From NCBI RefSeq assembly GCF_900111675.1, contig NZ_FOHO01000001.1, positions 310,001-374,000 on the forward strand: DNA of 64,000 nucleotides. The letters run 5' to 3'. The first letter of the stretch is position 1. Each line of letters begins with the position of its first letter. Below are positions 10,812 through 18,880 of the stretch, piece after piece. The notes beneath the pieces were generated by a model. That model ran no database searches. It was given only the letters and a program-made list of their open reading frames with translations, and was not told the origin of the DNA. The position numbers and the translations under genes are program-made. Source of the DNA: Paracoccus homiensis (GTDB taxonomy: Bacteria; Pseudomonadota; Alphaproteobacteria; Rhodobacterales; Rhodobacteraceae).

Positions 10812-12308
10812 CTATAGCCATTGTTGCGCGGTGGTCAGATCATCAGGCGACAGATTATGCCCGGCATTGATCTGCCGCGCCGTCAGATCGGCACCGCTGT
10901 TCCGCAACCATGCGTTCAGCGCCGGGGCATAGCGGCCATATGGATCCTGCGCCCCGGCCAAAGTCAGGACCCGCGTGCCCGTCAGATCGACCTTCGGCAT
11001 CTGTGACAGCACCGCCATCGGGCGCAGCAGCACCGCCTGCCGGATCAGTCCGGGATAAAGCCCCATGACCGCGCCGGCGAAATTCGCGCCGTTGGAATAG
11101 CCCAGCACGGTCAGCCGCGCCGGGTCCAGATCATAGCCGGACACCGCCCCATCCCAGAAGGCGCGAAAGGCCCGCGCCTCGGACCGGATGTCGTCCTGAT
11201 CGAAGCTGTCCACCGACAGCCGCCGGAAAAAGCGCGCCACCCCTTCTTCGGTTGATCGTCCACGGACGCCGATCAGCGTGGCATGGGGCGCGATGCGATG
11301 GGCCAGCGGCATCAGATCGGCCTCGTTTCCGCCGGTGCCATGCAACAGCACCATCGCCGAGCCGTCGGCGGCATCGGGGCGGTGGATCCGGTGAACGAAG
11401 GGCAGTTGTCGCATGATGGTCCTTTCCTCGCCCGGACGGGCGAATTGCGGCAGGCTGACGCGCAGATCCGCGCTTTGCGCTGCAAATTCAGGGGGAAAGA
11501 CCAGCTTGTGTCCCAAGGCCTCGGCAGGCTCGTCCACCGCCATGCCGGGACCGTCGCTGGCCAGTTCGATCAGCACGCCCGCCGGGTCCCGCACATAAAG
11601 CGAGGTGAAATACCTGCGGTCATGCACGGTGGTAGCGCCGGGCAGTCTGGCCTGCCATGTCGTGACCTGCGCCGCATCCGGCACGCGCAGCGCGACATGG
11701 TCGATGACCCCGGTGCCGGGAATACCCGGAACGAAGCCCGACGCATCGCGGATATCCAGCGCCCCGCCCGGCGATGTCAGGCGGGTGACCCCCGCCTCGA
11801 CCGCCGTGATGCCAAAGCCGAACTGCGCCAGAAATGCCGTTGTGGCGAAGACGTCATCGGACCACAAAGTCGCCGCATGCAGACCCGAAGGCGCGGCAGG
11901 CCAGTCGCCATCGGGCTGATCGGTGCCGACCAGCTTGACGATGATGCCGTCGGGGTCCTTCAACCGCAGTACCGAGGCGCCGAATTCGCGCGAAGGCCCC
12001 TGAACCGCGATGCCGTGATCCAGGGCGCGCGTCAGCCAGTCGCCGATCCGGCCACGGGGGATCGTCAACGCGATCTCGGCCACCTGACCGTGCCCCACCC
12101 GCCCCGGCGCGCCGCCCTGCCAGACCAGAAAGCTGATCAGCGTCCCCGGACGACCCCGCGCATCCCCATAGAACAGGTGCAATTGCTGCGCATCCTCGAA
12201 CCCGGCGGTCTGCTTGACCAGCGACAGGCCCAGAAATCCCATCCAGAAATCGACATTCGCCTGCACATCGCGGGTGATGGCAGTGACGTGATGCAAGCCG
12301 CCGCGCAT
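10812..12308 (-). CDS. Fusion of ring-cleaving VOC dioxygenase and alpha/beta-hydrolase (MhqO-MhqD like)
   Basis: The single 498-residue frame joins two enzymes separate in Bacillus. Residues 1-290 are a two-module VOC dioxygenase: GLHHVTAITRDVQANVDFW, VIDHVALRVPDA, DPAGVLIELASDGPG. Residues 299-498 are a phospholipase/carboxylesterase-like hydrolase: LLHGTGGNEAD oxyanion region, nucleophile Ser405 in GYSNG, Asp455 in GAQDPYG, His484 in AGHNLSP. At the junction Met299 (ATG at 11412-11414) is preceded by AGGAAAGGA at ribosome-binding distance, so the hydrolase may also be made alone. The gene faces the 8429-10773 operon and probably shares its task of opening hydroquinone-type rings and cleaving products. 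Confidence 0.87.
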   Translation of the reverse strand: MRGGLHHVTAITRDVQANVDFWMGFLGLSLVKQTAGFEDAQQLHLFYGDARGRPGTLISFLVWQGGAPGRVGHGQVAEIALTIPRGRIGDWLTRALDHGIAVQGPSREFGASVLRLKDPDGIIVKLVGTDQPDGDWPAAPSGLHAATLWSDDVFATTAFLAQFGFGITAVEAGVTRLTSPGGALDIRDASGFVPGIPGTGVIDHVALRVPDAAQVTTWQARLPGATTVHDRRYFTSLYVRDPAGVLIELASDGPGMAVDEPAEALGHKLVFPPEFAAQSADLRVSLPQFARPGEERTIMRQLPFVHRIHRPDAADGSAMVLLHGTGGNEADLMPLAHRIAPHATLIGVRGRSTEEGVARFFRRLSVDSFDQDDIRSEARAFRAFWDGAVSGYDLDPARLTVLGYSNGANFAGAVMGLYPGLIRQAVLLRPMAVLSQMPKVDLTGTRVLTLAGAQDPYGRYAPALNAWLRNSGADLTARQINAGHNLSPDDLTTAQQWL

Positions 12309-12310
12309 CT

Positions 12311-12348
12311 CTCCATCCTTTCGTCAGAAACCTGACTGCAAGATGGAG
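12311..12348 (-). promoter_or_regulatory. Leader hairpin covering the ribosome-binding site of the fusion gene
   Basis: In the minus-strand mRNA, CTCCATC (5') pairs with GATGGAG (3') over 7 bp, and inside this GTCAG pairs with CTGAC around a GTTT loop. The 3' outer arm is itself the ribosome-binding site, three bases before the ATG. Closed, the stem would hide it. The inner inverted repeat GTCAG-N4-CTGAC could instead be a DNA operator. Confidence 0.45.
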
Positions 12349-12411
12349 GCGAACCATGTCCGCGCCCAGTGGACAGCTACGGAACAGGGTGTTCGACGGG
12401 ATCGAACGGAA

Positions 12412-13287
12412 TCAGGCCGCGAAATCGGCGGCGCGATAGCCTTGCAGATACAGAAGCGCGGTCAGATCGCCATGGTTGATGCGGATGCCCGCCTGCGCGG
12501 CAACGGCGGGCTTGGCATGCAGCGCCACGCCAGCCCCGGCCAGTTGCAGCATTCCCAGATCATTCGCGCCGTCCCCGACCGCAATCGCCTGATCGACGGT
12601 GATGCCGCGCGTGGCGGTGATGTCCTGCAGCGCCTCGATCTTGGCCTCGCGGCCCAGGATCGGGCGGCCCACATCGCCGGTCAGCTTGCCGTCACGGGCC
12701 AGAAGGATATTGGCCCGGTTCTCGTCAAAGCCAAGCATGGCGGCGACCGGCCCCGTAAAGCTGGTGAACCCGCCCGACACCAGCGCGGCATAGGCCCCGT
12801 TGGCGCGCATGGTGGCGACCAGCTCCAGACCGCCGGGCGCCAGGGTGATCCGGGTCTTCAGCACCTCGGCGATGACCGATTCGTCCAGACCGGCCAGCAG
12901 GCCCACCCGCTCGATCAGGGCGTCGTTGAAGTTCAGCTCGCCATTCATGGCGCGGGCGGTGATATCGGCGACACGCGCCCCGACCCCCGCCATATCGGCC
13001 AGCTCGTCGATGCATTCCTGCTGAATCATGGTCGAATCCATATCGGCCAGCAGCAGCATCTTGCGGCGGCCCTGTGCCGGCTGGATCGCCAGATCGATAC
13101 CGACGCGTTGCAGATCGGCCCAGACGCGATCCAGATCCGCAGGTTGCGCGGCCACATCGAATTCCGCTGCGATGCCGGGGTTCAACCAGCGCAGCCCGCT
13201 GCCATCCCAGCCGCGCGCCAGCCCGTCCACAAGGGCGCTTTCCAGATTGGCCCGCGCGGGGGCAGCGATCAGCGAGACGGTGAACAT
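12412..13287 (-). CDS. serB: Phosphoserine phosphatase SerB
   Basis: Last step of serine biosynthesis: O-phosphoserine to serine. The 291-residue HAD-family protein has LLADMDSTMIQQECIDELA (motif I, nucleophile first Asp, with the Met-Asp-Ser-Thr of SerB), ALVSGGFTSF (motif II), GREAKIEALQ (Lys, motif III) and IAVGDGANDLGML (motif IV). About 80 residues before the HAD core form the usual N-terminal extension. I start at MFTVSLIAAP, preceded by CAGGAG. It is divergent from serC, with a 133-base gap, so all three serine-pathway genes are clustered. Confidence 0.96.
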   Translation of the reverse strand: MFTVSLIAAPARANLESALVDGLARGWDGSGLRWLNPGIAAEFDVAAQPADLDRVWADLQRVGIDLAIQPAQGRRKMLLLADMDSTMIQQECIDELADMAGVGARVADITARAMNGELNFNDALIERVGLLAGLDESVIAEVLKTRITLAPGGLELVATMRANGAYAALVSGGFTSFTGPVAAMLGFDENRANILLARDGKLTGDVGRPILGREAKIEALQDITATRGITVDQAIAVGDGANDLGMLQLAGAGVALHAKPAVAAQAGIRINHGDLTALLYLQGYRAADFAA

Positions 13288-13360
13288 GGACGCTCCTGTT
13301 ATTGGACAGATCGGGATGTAGGCCAAAGTTTTCGCTTGCGCCAGTGCGGCCGAGACCTGT

Positions 13361-13413
13361 ATGTCCGTCCGTGGGACACCCTTCCCCAACGAAGGGCTTT
13401 TAGCTGGAAGGCT
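13361..13413 (+). ncRNA. Structured leader upstream of serC (candidate serC RNA motif)
   Basis: Just before the serC ATG there are three consecutive hairpins: GTCC/GGAC (13363-13377), CCCTTC-CCCAAC-GAAGGG (13379-13396), and AGC/GCT (13402-13413) whose loop holds the ribosome-binding site GGAAGG. A conserved 'serC RNA motif' is described in alphaproteobacteria in the 5' leader of serC operons; position and shape fit, but I could not test it against the covariance model. Confidence 0.55.
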
Positions 13414-13420
13414 GAGTCAC

Positions 13421-14566
13421 ATGACTGATCCGACGATCCCGGCCACGCGGCCGGCAAATCCGCGTTTTTCGTCTGGCCCCTGCGCCAAATTCCCCGAATA
13501 TGATCTGAACCTGCTGTCCGACGCCCCTCTGGGCCGCTCGCACCGTGCCGCTGTCGGCAAGGCGAAGCTGGCCGAGGCGATCGACAAGACGCGCGAGGTT
13601 CTGGGCGTTCCCGCAGATTACCGCATCGGCATCGTTCCGGCCTCGGATACCGGCGCCGTCGAGATGGCGATGTGGACCATGCTGGGCGCCCGCCCCGTCG
13701 AAATGCTGGCCTGGGAAAGCTTTGGCGAAGGCTGGGTCACCGACGCGGTCAAGCAGCTGAAGCTGGACGCCACCGTCCGCAAGGCCGATTACGGCCAGAT
13801 CGTCGACTTCGCCGAAGTCGATTTCAACAAGGACGTGGTCTTCACCTGGAACGGCACCACCAGCGGCGTGCGCGTTGCCAATGGCGATGCGATCCCGGCC
13901 GATCGCGAGGGCCTGACCATCTGCGACGCCACCAGCGCCGCATTTGCCATGGACCTGCCCTGGGACAAGCTGGATGTCGTCACCTTCAGCTGGCAGAAGG
14001 TTCTGGGCGGCGAGGCCGCGCATGGCATGCTGATCCTGTCGCCCCGCGCCGTCGAGCGTCTGGAAAGCTTTACCCCGGACCGCCCGCTGCCCAAGATCTT
14101 TCGCCTGACCAAGGGCGGCAAGCTGATCGAGGGCATCTTCCGTGGCGAGACGATCAACACGCCCTCGATGCTGGCGGTCGAAGATTACCTGGCAGCCCTG
14201 AACTGGGCGCAGAAGATCGGCGGCCTGCAGGGCCTGATCGCGCGCGCCGACGCCAATGCCAAGGCCGTGCGCGATTTCATCGCCGACAAGGACTGGATCG
14301 CCGATCTGGCCGCAGACCCGGCCACCGCATCGACCACCAGCGTCTGCCTGAAATTCACCGATCCCGCGATCAAGGACGGGGCCAGCTTTGCCAAGGCCGT
14401 GGCCAAGCGGCTGGAGAAAGAGGGTGTGGCCCTGGACGCCGGCGCCTATCGCGATGCTCCGGCAGGTCTGCGGATCTGGTGCGGATCGACCGTCGAGGCG
14501 GCCGATGTCGCGGCGCTGATGCCGTGGATCGAATATGCCTATCGCGCGGAACTGGCCGCGCAGTAA
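13421..14566 (+). CDS. serC: Phosphoserine aminotransferase SerC
   Basis: PLP-dependent transamination of 3-phosphohydroxypyruvate with glutamate to O-phosphoserine. The 381-residue protein starts [32 protein letters not shown] is the alphaproteobacterial SerC opening. [15 protein letters not shown] carries the PLP-binding Lys (SWQK). An open frame extends 20 codons upstream, but the ATG at 13421 has GGAAGG at good distance. It is followed by a hairpin and then serA, and preceded by the structured leader. Confidence 0.96.
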   Translation: MTDPTIPATRPANPRFSSGPCAKFPEYDLNLLSDAPLGRSHRAAVGKAKLAEAIDKTREVLGVPADYRIGIVPASDTGAVEMAMWTMLGARPVEMLAWESFGEGWVTDAVKQLKLDATVRKADYGQIVDFAEVDFNKDVVFTWNGTTSGVRVANGDAIPADREGLTICDATSAAFAMDLPWDKLDVVTFSWQKVLGGEAAHGMLILSPRAVERLESFTPDRPLPKIFRLTKGGKLIEGIFRGETINTPSMLAVEDYLAALNWAQKIGGLQGLIARADANAKAVRDFIADKDWIADLAADPATASTTSVCLKFTDPAIKDGASFAKAVAKRLEKEGVALDAGAYRDAPAGLRIWCGSTVEAADVAALMPWIEYAYRAELAAQ

Positions 14567-14583
14567 TTCGCGTCCCGCGACCG

Positions 14584-14604
14584 CCGGGGGCTGTCTGCCC
14601 CCGG
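14584..14604 (+). terminator. Hairpin after serC
   Basis: CCGGGGGC and GCCCCCGG form an 8-bp stem around TGTCT, followed by ACCCCCGAGGATATTT. This hairpin-plus-tail form looks like the GC-rich intergenic element often seen after genes in Rhodobacterales. There is no clean T-run, so read-through into serA is possible. Confidence 0.5.
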
Positions 14605-14686
14605 ACCCCCGAGGATATTTCTTCACAGAAGATGATCAGGCACCTGCGAGGCGTGGGCCCGGGTGCAGCATATGAGGATGATTGAC

Positions 14687-16276
14687 ATGCCGAAGGTTCT
14701 TGTATCGGACAAGCTGTCGGAAACCGCCGTCCAGATCTTTCGCGATCGCGGTGTCGAGGTGGATTATCTGCCCGACCTGGGCAAGGACAAGGAAAAGCTG
14801 GCCGAGGTGATCGGTCAGTATGACGGGCTTGCCATCCGGTCGGCCACGAAGGTCACGGAAAAGCTGCTGGAGAATGCGGCCAATCTGAAGGTCGTGGGGC
14901 GCGCGGGGATCGGTGTCGACAATGTCGATATCCCGGCCGCATCCAAGAAGGGTGTGATCGTGATGAACACGCCCTTCGGCAACTCGATCACCACGGCGGA
15001 ACATGCGATCGCGATGATGTTCGCCGTCGCCCGCCAATTGCCCGAAGCCAGCGCAAGCACCCATGCCGGCAAGTGGGAAAAGAGCCGCTTCATGGGGGTC
15101 GAGCTGTTCAACAAGACGCTTGGCGTGATCGGCGCGGGCAATATCGGTTCCATCGTGATCGACCGTGCGCTGGGTCTGCACATGAAGGTTCTGGCCTTCG
15201 ATCCGTTCCTGTCGGAAGAGCGCGCCAAGGAACTGGGCGTCACCAAGGTCGAGTTGGACGAGCTGCTGGGCAAGGCGGATTTCATCACCTTCCACGTGCC
15301 GCTGACCGACAAGACCAAGAACATCCTGTCGCGCGAGAATATCGCCAAGCTGAAGAAGGGCGTTCGCATCGTAAACTGTGCCCGTGGCGGTCTGGTTGAC
15401 GAAGAGGCGCTGGCCGAGGCCCTGAAGGACGGGCGTGTCGCCGGAGCCGCCTTTGACGTCTTTGCGGTCGAACCCGCCACGGAAAGCCCGCTGTTCAACC
15501 TGCCCAATGTCGTCGTGACGCCGCATCTGGGCGCATCGACCACGGAAGCGCAGGAAAACGTGGCACTGCAGGTGGCCGAGCAGATGTCGGATTATCTGCT
15601 GACCGGCGCCGTGCAGAACGCGCTGAACATGCCGTCGGTCACCGCCGAGGAAGCCGCCGTGATGGGCCCGTGGATCAAGCTGGCCGGGCATCTGGGTGCA
15701 TTCGTGGGCCAGATGACGGATGAACCGATCAAGGCGATCAACATCCTGTATGACGGCGTCGTGTCCGAGATGAACCTGAACGCGCTGAACGCGTCGGTGA
15801 TCGCGGGCGTGATGAAGGCGACCAACCCTGATGTGAACATGGTGTCCGCCCCGGTGATCGCGAAGGATCGCGGCATTCAGGTCGCCACCACCCGTCAGGA
15901 CAAGGCCGGCGTCTACGAGGGTTACATCAAGCTGACTGTGGTCACGGCCGAGCGTGAACGCTCGATCGCGGGGACGGTGTTCAGCGATGACAAGCCGCGC
16001 TTCATCCAGATCCGCGGCATCAATATCGATGCCGAGGTCGGGGAGCATATGCTGTACACCCGCAACAAGGACGTGCCCGGCGTGATCGGCGCCCTGGGGA
16101 TGACGCTTGGCAATCTGGGGGTGAACATCGCGAACTTTACCCTGGGCCGCTCGGCCAATGGCGATGATGCGATCGCGATCCTGTATCTGGACGAGCCCAT
16201 CAAGGACGAAACCCTGGCCGTGCTGCGCGAGACGGGCAAGTTCCTGCAAGCCCGCCGGTTGCAGTTCGAAGTCTGA
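14687..16276 (+). CDS. serA: D-3-phosphoglycerate dehydrogenase SerA
   Basis: First step of serine synthesis: oxidation of 3-phosphoglycerate to 3-phosphohydroxypyruvate with NAD. The 529-residue length is the long form with catalytic domain, intervening domain and C-terminal ACT domain (TRNKDVPGVIGALGMTLGNL). NAD-binding LGVIGAGNIGSIV, catalytic Arg in NCARGGLVDEEAL and catalytic His in VVTPHLGASTTEAQ are visible. I start at MPKVLVSDKLS with GAGG upstream; earlier in-frame ATG codons at 14663 and 14672 lack this spacing. The ACT domain suggests serine feedback control. Confidence 0.96.
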   Translation: MPKVLVSDKLSETAVQIFRDRGVEVDYLPDLGKDKEKLAEVIGQYDGLAIRSATKVTEKLLENAANLKVVGRAGIGVDNVDIPAASKKGVIVMNTPFGNSITTAEHAIAMMFAVARQLPEASASTHAGKWEKSRFMGVELFNKTLGVIGAGNIGSIVIDRALGLHMKVLAFDPFLSEERAKELGVTKVELDELLGKADFITFHVPLTDKTKNILSRENIAKLKKGVRIVNCARGGLVDEEALAEALKDGRVAGAAFDVFAVEPATESPLFNLPNVVVTPHLGASTTEAQENVALQVAEQMSDYLLTGAVQNALNMPSVTAEEAAVMGPWIKLAGHLGAFVGQMTDEPIKAINILYDGVVSEMNLNALNASVIAGVMKATNPDVNMVSAPVIAKDRGIQVATTRQDKAGVYEGYIKLTVVTAERERSIAGTVFSDDKPRFIQIRGINIDAEVGEHMLYTRNKDVPGVIGALGMTLGNLGVNIANFTLGRSANGDDAIAILYLDEPIKDETLAVLRETGKFLQARRLQFEV

Positions 16277-16278
16277 TC

Positions 16279-16317
16279 CCGACAATTTCCGCGCCGCCCG
16301 TTGTCGGTGGCGCGGAA
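16279..16317 (+). terminator. Interleaved hairpins after serA
   Basis: Two stems overlap in the order A-B-A'-B': CCGACAA (16279-16285) with TTGTCGG (16301-16307), and TTCCGCGCC (16287-16295) with GGCGCGGAA (16309-16317). They are best read as mutually exclusive folds. The longer second stem could act as a terminator for serA. Confidence 0.45.
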
Positions 16318-16364
16318 CCCTGCCATCTGTCGCGTAGCGGGCGACATAACGATGGGACGATGCG

Positions 16365-17087
16365 ATGCGACTTTATGCGATCGGCGATGTGCATGGACAG
16401 TTGGACCTGCTGAAGGCCGCGCATGAGCGCATCTTCAGCGATGGCGGCAAGGACGCGTTGATCGCGCATGTCGGCGATCTGATCGATCGGGGCCCGGATT
16501 CGCGCGGCGTGGTTCAGCATCTGCTGCAAGGTCGCATCGACGGGCGCAACTGGGTCGTCACGCGCGGCAATCACGATCGCTTTCTGCCCGCCTATCTGCG
16601 CAATCCCGCCTGGGTCGATCCTGGCGTCGGTTCGGGCAGGCCCTGGACGGCGCATCCCGGTCTGGGCGCGGCCGCAACGCTGCAATCCTATGGGCTGGAT
16701 ACCGACCTGCCTGCCCCCGAACTTCATGCCCAGGCTTTGCGGGCGGTGCCGCGCGCCCATGCCGATTTTCTGGCCAACCTGCCTTTGTGGTTCCTGCACC
16801 CCGAGGCGTTGGTCGTGCATGCCGGCATCCGTCCGGGCATCGATCTGCAACATCAGGCCGAGCAGGATCTGGTCTGGATCCGCAAGGGTTTTCTGGAAGA
16901 CACCCGCGATCATGGCACGCTGGTGATCCATGGACACACCGCGCTGGACACGGCGGTCCATCACGGCAACCGGCTGAACATCGATGGCGGCGCGGCCTAT
17001 GGACGACCGCTTTGCGCCATTGTCATCGAGGATGGGAAGGCCCACCTTCTGACCGATGAAGGACGTGTCCCCCTGCACCCGGAGTAA
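16365..17087 (+). CDS. PPP-family metallophosphatase
   Basis: Calcineurin-like phosphoesterase of 240 residues, of the type of bacterial PrpA/PrpB or diadenosine tetraphosphatases. All metal-site blocks are present in order: AIGDVHGQ, GDLIDRGPDS, TRGNHDRF, VVHAGIR and IHGHTALDT. No signal peptide. Substrate may be phosphoprotein or dinucleoside polyphosphate; sequence alone does not decide. It stands 88 bases after serA and 4 bases before creA. Confidence 0.88.
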   Translation: MRLYAIGDVHGQLDLLKAAHERIFSDGGKDALIAHVGDLIDRGPDSRGVVQHLLQGRIDGRNWVVTRGNHDRFLPAYLRNPAWVDPGVGSGRPWTAHPGLGAAATLQSYGLDTDLPAPELHAQALRAVPRAHADFLANLPLWFLHPEALVVHAGIRPGIDLQHQAEQDLVWIRKGFLEDTRDHGTLVIHGHTALDTAVHHGNRLNIDGGAAYGRPLCAIVIEDGKAHLLTDEGRVPLHPE

Positions 17088-17091
17088 GCCG

Positions 17092-17547
17092 ATGTTTCGT
17101 GCCGCCTGCCTTGCGCTGATGATGCCCCTGACCGCCCAGGCCGAGGAAATCGGCAAGATCGGCGTCGATTGGGTCGGAAACGACATCGTCGTCGAGGCGG
17201 TTCAGGACCCCAAGGTCGGCGGCGTGACCTGTCATCTGGCCTATTTCGACCGCTCGGTCATCGACCGGCTCAGCAAGGGCAACTGGTTCGAGGACCCCTC
17301 GAACAGCGCCATCGAGTGCAGTCAGACCGGCCCCATCGACCTTACCCGGATCGAGCGCGGCCCGAAGGGCGAGAACGTGTTCAGCGAAGGCCGCTCGCTG
17401 ATCTTCAAGTCGCTGCGGGTCAAGCGCATCTATGACGAGGCCAATCAGGTGCTGGTCTATCTGGCGCATGGCAACCAGATCACCGACGGTTCGGCCAAGA
17501 TGGCGATTTCGACCGTGCCGGTGCCGGTCGAGGCGCAAACCCCCTGA
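17092..17547 (+). CDS. creA: CreA family periplasmic protein
   Basis: A 151-residue secreted protein. MFRAACLALMMPLTAQA is a signal peptide, cut before EEIGKIGVDW. The mature part has VEAVQDPKVGGVTCHLAYF, SNSAIECSQTGPIDL, SLIFKSLRVKRIYDE and KMAISTVPVPV, which align by eye with E. coli CreA. Molecular role is unknown in the family. The ATG at 17092 has GGAG from the end of the preceding phosphatase gene; the two are probably co-transcribed. Confidence 0.85.
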   Translation: MFRAACLALMMPLTAQAEEIGKIGVDWVGNDIVVEAVQDPKVGGVTCHLAYFDRSVIDRLSKGNWFEDPSNSAIECSQTGPIDLTRIERGPKGENVFSEGRSLIFKSLRVKRIYDEANQVLVYLAHGNQITDGSAKMAISTVPVPVEAQTP

Positions 17548-17637
17548 CCCGCGGGCATGGTGGACAGAATCGGGCGGCGGCGCTAGAACGCCTGCCAGCG
17601 CTACAACAACGGCTTATACCTCTTGGGATCGTCCCGA

Positions 17638-17970
17638 ATGCAATCTGGTCAACGCATCGCGAAATACAGTCTGGGTCAGGTGGTCCGCCACAGGGAACGT
17701 CCGTTCCGTGGCGTGATCTTCGACGTGGACCCGGAATTCGCGAATACCGAGGAATGGTACGAATCCATCCCCGAAGACGCGCGACCGGCCAAGGACCAGC
17801 CCTTCTATCACCTTTATGCCGAAACCGAGGCGACCTACTACATCGCTTATGTCTCGGAACAGAACCTGGTCCCGGATTATTCGGGCGAGCCGTTGGACCA
17901 CCCCGAAGTCACGGAGATGTTCGGTGATTTCGAGGACGGGCGCTATCCGCTGCAGGAACGCCTGAACTAG
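17638..17970 (+). CDS. hspQ: Heat shock protein HspQ
   Basis: Small protein of 110 residues (MQSGQRIAKYSLGQVVRHRE...) with the YccV/HspQ core: QVVRHRERPFRGVIFDVDPE, PFYHLYAE, YIAYVSEQNLVPD and FGDFEDGRYPLQERLN. In E. coli HspQ acts on stability of DnaA mutant protein and as an adaptor for Lon. I choose ATG 17638; a TTG at 17623 would add five residues. GGGATCGTCCC just before the start is a small inverted repeat and there is no clear ribosome-binding site. Confidence 0.9.
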   Translation: MQSGQRIAKYSLGQVVRHRERPFRGVIFDVDPEFANTEEWYESIPEDARPAKDQPFYHLYAETEATYYIAYVSEQNLVPDYSGEPLDHPEVTEMFGDFEDGRYPLQERLN

Positions 17971-17973
17971 CGC

Positions 17974-18462
17974 CTAATGCGCCCTCTCGACACCGTCAAA
18001 GGGTACGCTGAAGGCCAGGAAATTGCGATGCCGCTCGCGGTAATAGCACAGCGCCTGCGTCAGATCCTGAATAAGATACCAACCGAACCCGCCCTCGGGC
18101 AGTTCGGTTGCGCCGTCCTGCGGCAGGTTGCGCGGTTGCAGGCATTCCTGCGGCAAAGACACCCCGTCATCGGTGATCGCGCAGGCAAAGCCCGCATCCT
18201 GCCGGACGATGCACAGGTGGATCGATGTGCCCTGCCGCACATCGACCGCATGTTCGGCGACATTGTTCAACACCTCTGCCAGAACCAGTTCCAGCCGGCC
18301 CATCGTATCTTCGTCCAGCCCGGCACCGAAACGTGCACGGATATCGACAAGCGTCTTGCGCACGACCGAAGGTTCGGCCGCGAAAACACGATGGAACATG
18401 GGCTTGGTGGACATCGAGGGGCGAGGGTGCGGCCCGACATTCTGCCGGTGCGATGGGGTCAT
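17974..18462 (-). CDS. RsbW-like ATP-binding anti-sigma regulator
   Basis: GHKL ATPase domain of 162 residues or somewhat less, as in serine kinases/anti-sigma factors RsbW and SpoIIAB. N-box LAEVLNNVAEHA, G1 box ITDDGVSLPQE and G2 box GGFGWYLIQDLT are seen. Its ATG overlaps the stop of the STAS gene by four bases (ATGA), so both are made as a pair. In the known partner-switch scheme it would bind or phosphorylate the STAS protein and release a target, often a sigma factor; no sigma factor or PP2C phosphatase is nearby. Internal Met codons at about residues 17 and 22 are alternative starts. Confidence 0.82.
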   Translation of the reverse strand: MTPSHRQNVGPHPRPSMSTKPMFHRVFAAEPSVVRKTLVDIRARFGAGLDEDTMGRLELVLAEVLNNVAEHAVDVRQGTSIHLCIVRQDAGFACAITDDGVSLPQECLQPRNLPQDGATELPEGGFGWYLIQDLTQALCYYRERHRNFLAFSVPFDGVERAH

Positions 18463-18791
18463 GTCGTCATCTCCTGCTGGTCACCGGAAGCCTTGATCTG
18501 AAACACGGAATCCATCCGCGTCAGTCGAAACACCCGCATGACATCGGGGGTCAGATCCTGAAGGGTCAGATGCACGCCCTGCGGCATCGCCTTGTGCACG
18601 GCGATCATGGCACCCAGACCGGAACTGTCCATGAACTGAACGGAACGCATGTCGACCAGCACCGGCTTGCGATGCTTGGTGATGATTTCGCGCATCGTAT
18701 CCTTGAACCGCGTCGCGATGGCCGCATCGATGCGCGGCTCTGCCAGCGTCACGACAACCTGTTCGCCCTGATCGTTGGCGGTGAGTTCCAT
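18459..18791 (-). CDS. STAS-domain anti-sigma factor antagonist (RsbV-like)
   Basis: A 110-residue single STAS domain. VLVDMRSVQFMDSSGLGAMI contains the DSSGLG loop whose Ser is phosphorylated by RsbW-type kinases. The start MELTANDQGEQ is preceded by AGGAAAGG. Four-base overlap with the RsbW-like gene shows it is the upstream partner. Divergent from the thiolase gene 89 bases away. Confidence 0.86.
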   Translation of the reverse strand: MELTANDQGEQVVVTLAEPRIDAAIATRFKDTMREIITKHRKPVLVDMRSVQFMDSSGLGAMIAVHKAMPQGVHLTLQDLTPDVMRVFRLTRMDSVFQIKASGDQQEMTT

Positions 18792-18880
18792 CGGGGTAAC
18801 CTTTCCTGCAGACCTTATCCTGTGACTAGACGTCAAAGGTTACGATCCGGTAAGCGAGGCCGGAAAGGGAGTGTGGAATA

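Noticed and set aside
16279-16317. True H-type pseudoknot
   Set aside because: One-base connectors cannot span stems of 7 and 9 bp; alternative hairpins are the better reading.
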